From contig CALGUJ010000216.1 in the NCBI GenBank assembly GCA_937902055.1, positions 1 to 7,568 of the forward strand: a DNA stretch of 7,568 nucleotides. The letters are read 5' to 3'. This DNA comes from an uncultured Pelolinea sp. Its GTDB lineage: Bacteria > Chloroflexota > Anaerolineae > Anaerolineales > Anaerolineaceae. Shown piece after piece: positions 7,058-7,568 of the stretch. The position numbers and the translations under genes were made by a program. Within the stretch, counting starts at the first letter, position 1; each line of letters opens with the position of its first letter. The notes under the pieces are model-generated. The model ran no database searches and was not told the DNA's origin. It saw only the letters and a program-made list of their open reading frames with translations.

Positions 7058-7086
7058 AGGCATTACCCATGCCTAAGAATGGGTAA
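7058..7086. promoter_or_regulatory. Overlapping, mutually exclusive inverted repeats in the intergenic gap
   Basis: TTACCCAT (7063-7070) and ATGGGTAA (7079-7086) form a perfect 8-bp inverted repeat with an 8-base loop. A second one, AGGCAT (7058-7063) with ATGCCT (7069-7074), shares bases with the first, so both cannot form at once. The gap 6987-7127 holds no gene. On the minus strand the first hairpin is followed by a poor T-run (TGTTTATTT), so it could be a weak terminator or attenuator after the peptide gene, or a protein operator. Confidence 0.5.
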
Positions 7087-7127
7087 GAACCTGACATATT
7101 CGCTTTTGAATTTGCTTTTTCCTGCCG

Positions 7128-7181
7128 TTATTTACCGATGCCGATGGAAGCGGCAGGCGCAGCGGCGCTCAGGATGAACAG
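7128..7181 (-). repeat. Repeat unit 1: 3' part of peptide gene (matches 7515-7568)
   Basis: The 54 bases here match 7515-7568 at 50 positions. All four differences are at third codon positions (Ala, Pro, Gly and Lys codons) and are silent. Similarity stops at the stop codon; the sequences after it are unrelated. Confidence 0.95.
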
Positions 7182-7214
7182 CGCGAAAATGAGGATGGTG
7201 GTCAGTTTTTTCAT
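7128..7214 (-). CDS. 28-residue secreted-peptide precursor, copy 1 (complete)
   Basis: This short gene encodes a 28-residue protein beginning MKKLTTILIFALFIL and ending SIGIGK. It has the layout of a signal peptide: two Lys residues, a hydrophobic core (4-16), then a small-residue region AAAPAAS with several possible signal peptidase sites. Cleavage after residue 21 or 22 would free a tail of only six or seven residues (ASIGIGK or SIGIGK). An excellent ribosome binding site, AGGAG (7223-7227), lies eight bases before the ATG. The gene starts 30 bp after the stop of the NHLP-like gene, so they are likely co-transcribed. A second copy at the window edge encodes the same residues with only synonymous differences, which is strong evidence that the peptide is translated and selected. 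I do not recognise the family. It could be a peptide signal, a RiPP substrate, or a membrane microprotein that stays uncleaved. Confidence 0.85.
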   Translation of the reverse strand: MKKLTTILIFALFILSAAAPAASIGIGK

Positions 7215-7244
7215 TTCAAATTCTCCTAAATGAACGTGAGATAC

Positions 7245-7493
7245 CTAAATACGAGATAACTGGGCGGCAAATTCGGCCAATGAGGTCGCGTGGATGGTTG
7301 CCAGGCGAGATTTGTCCTCATGATCCAATTCGAAATGCTCGCCGCTGTACCCGCAGGAAACAGCCTTTAACGGGTCGGATAACAGCATGTCGCGAAACTT
7401 GCTGTTGATCACGGCTGCCGAAAGAATGCGGCTATACTCGGTGCTGGTCGATCGTTCCTGACGGGCGGATTTTGAGGGAAATTGTTTCAACAT
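7245..7493 (-). CDS. NHLP-clan leader-like protein without a core region (Os1348-like)
   Basis: The product has 82 residues with no signal peptide or membrane segment. Residues 20-80 match by eye the leader domain of the nitrile hydratase-related leader peptide clan: SRILSAAVINSKFRDMLLSD with DP (40-41), then GYSGEHFEL (48-56), and a final helix LATIHATSLAEFAAQL (64-79). In peptide natural-product systems such domains precede a modified core peptide and are recognised by modifying enzymes. Here the protein ends two residues after the leader-like helix, so there is no room for a core. The ribosome binding site GAGGAG (7502-7507) is eight bases before the ATG. It is flanked on both sides by the same 28-residue peptide gene, with gaps of 21 and 30 bp, so the three probably form one transcript. 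It may be a stand-alone recognition or scaffold protein for the peptides; that is inference. Confidence 0.75.
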   Translation of the reverse strand: MLKQFPSKSARQERSTSTEYSRILSAAVINSKFRDMLLSDPLKAVSCGYSGEHFELDHEDKSRLATIHATSLAEFAAQLSRI

Positions 7494-7514
7494 TTTTTCT
7501 TCTCCTCGAAGTGA

Positions 7515-7568
7515 TTACTTGCCGATGCCGATGGAAGCGGCGGGCGCAGCAGCGCTCAGGATGAACAG
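7515..7568 (-). CDS. Secreted-peptide precursor, copy 2 (start lies beyond window)
   Basis: The last 54 bases, read on the minus strand, are open in one frame and encode LFILSAAAPAASIGIGK followed by a stop, identical in all 17 residues to the C-terminal part of the complete copy at 7128-7214. The first codons lie outside the window; about 11 more are expected if the copies have equal length. The stop is 21 bp before the ATG of the NHLP-like gene, which fits co-transcription. Confidence 0.8.
   Translation of the reverse strand: MFILSAAAPAASIGIGK
7515..7568 (-). repeat. Repeat unit 2: 3' part of peptide gene (matches 7128-7181)
   Basis: This is the partner of the repeat at 7128-7181, 50 of 54 bases identical, 387 bp apart. 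It continues to the window edge, so the full repeat length is unknown. Confidence 0.95.

Noticed and set aside
7128..7568. The near-identical 54-bp repeats as ends of an insertion sequence or a CRISPR-like array
   Set aside because: They are direct, coincide exactly with a reading frame up to its stop codon, differ only at silent positions and flank a complete non-transposase gene.

Overview
The window most likely comes from a bacterium of the phylum Chloroflexota (Anaerolineae-like). The grounds are indirect: an exported hydrolase with a long Thr/Pro-rich linker behind its lipobox, a large GT-C type membrane glycosyltransferase, paired small membrane proteins with Lys/Glu/Asp-rich N-termini, a short GH3-like adenylating enzyme, and a leader-like protein of the nitrile hydratase-related leader (NHLP) clan. 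GC content looks moderate. No rRNA, tRNA, CRISPR array or transposase was seen, so the phylum call is an inference.

The left part (1-5103) is on the plus strand. It holds the C-terminal half of an EamA/DMT transporter (1-510), a 724-residue membrane glycosyltransferase-like protein (563-2737), a secreted alpha/beta-hydrolase lipoprotein with a complete Ser-Asp-His triad (2791-3915), and two tandem paralogous four-helix membrane proteins (4020-4496 and 4560-5018). The pair has a good sigma70-type promoter (TTGGAT-17-TATAAT) and ends at a hairpin followed by a T-run (5052-5110).

The right part (5114-7568) is on the minus strand; read in its own direction it runs from high to low coordinates. 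First is the end of a tiny secreted-peptide gene cut by the window edge (7515-7568). Then come an 82-residue NHLP-clan leader-like protein (7245-7493) and a complete 28-codon gene for the same peptide (7128-7214). After a 141-bp gap with inverted and direct repeats comes a CpsD-like BY-kinase homologue that has lost its Walker A and Walker B residues (6369-6986). An intrinsic terminator closes that gene, and a C-terminally short GH3-family enzyme follows (5114-6262).

The most noteworthy item is the peptide/leader cassette. The two peptide copies share 17 of 17 compared residues, while their DNA differs at four positions, all synonymous. The predicted product is a signal peptide that would release only a six- or seven-residue tail ending SIGIGK. 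It alternates with an NHLP-like protein that has no core region, upstream of a probable pseudokinase. This could be an undescribed secreted-peptide (pheromone-like or RiPP-like) system, possibly linked to exopolysaccharide control; that function is inference.
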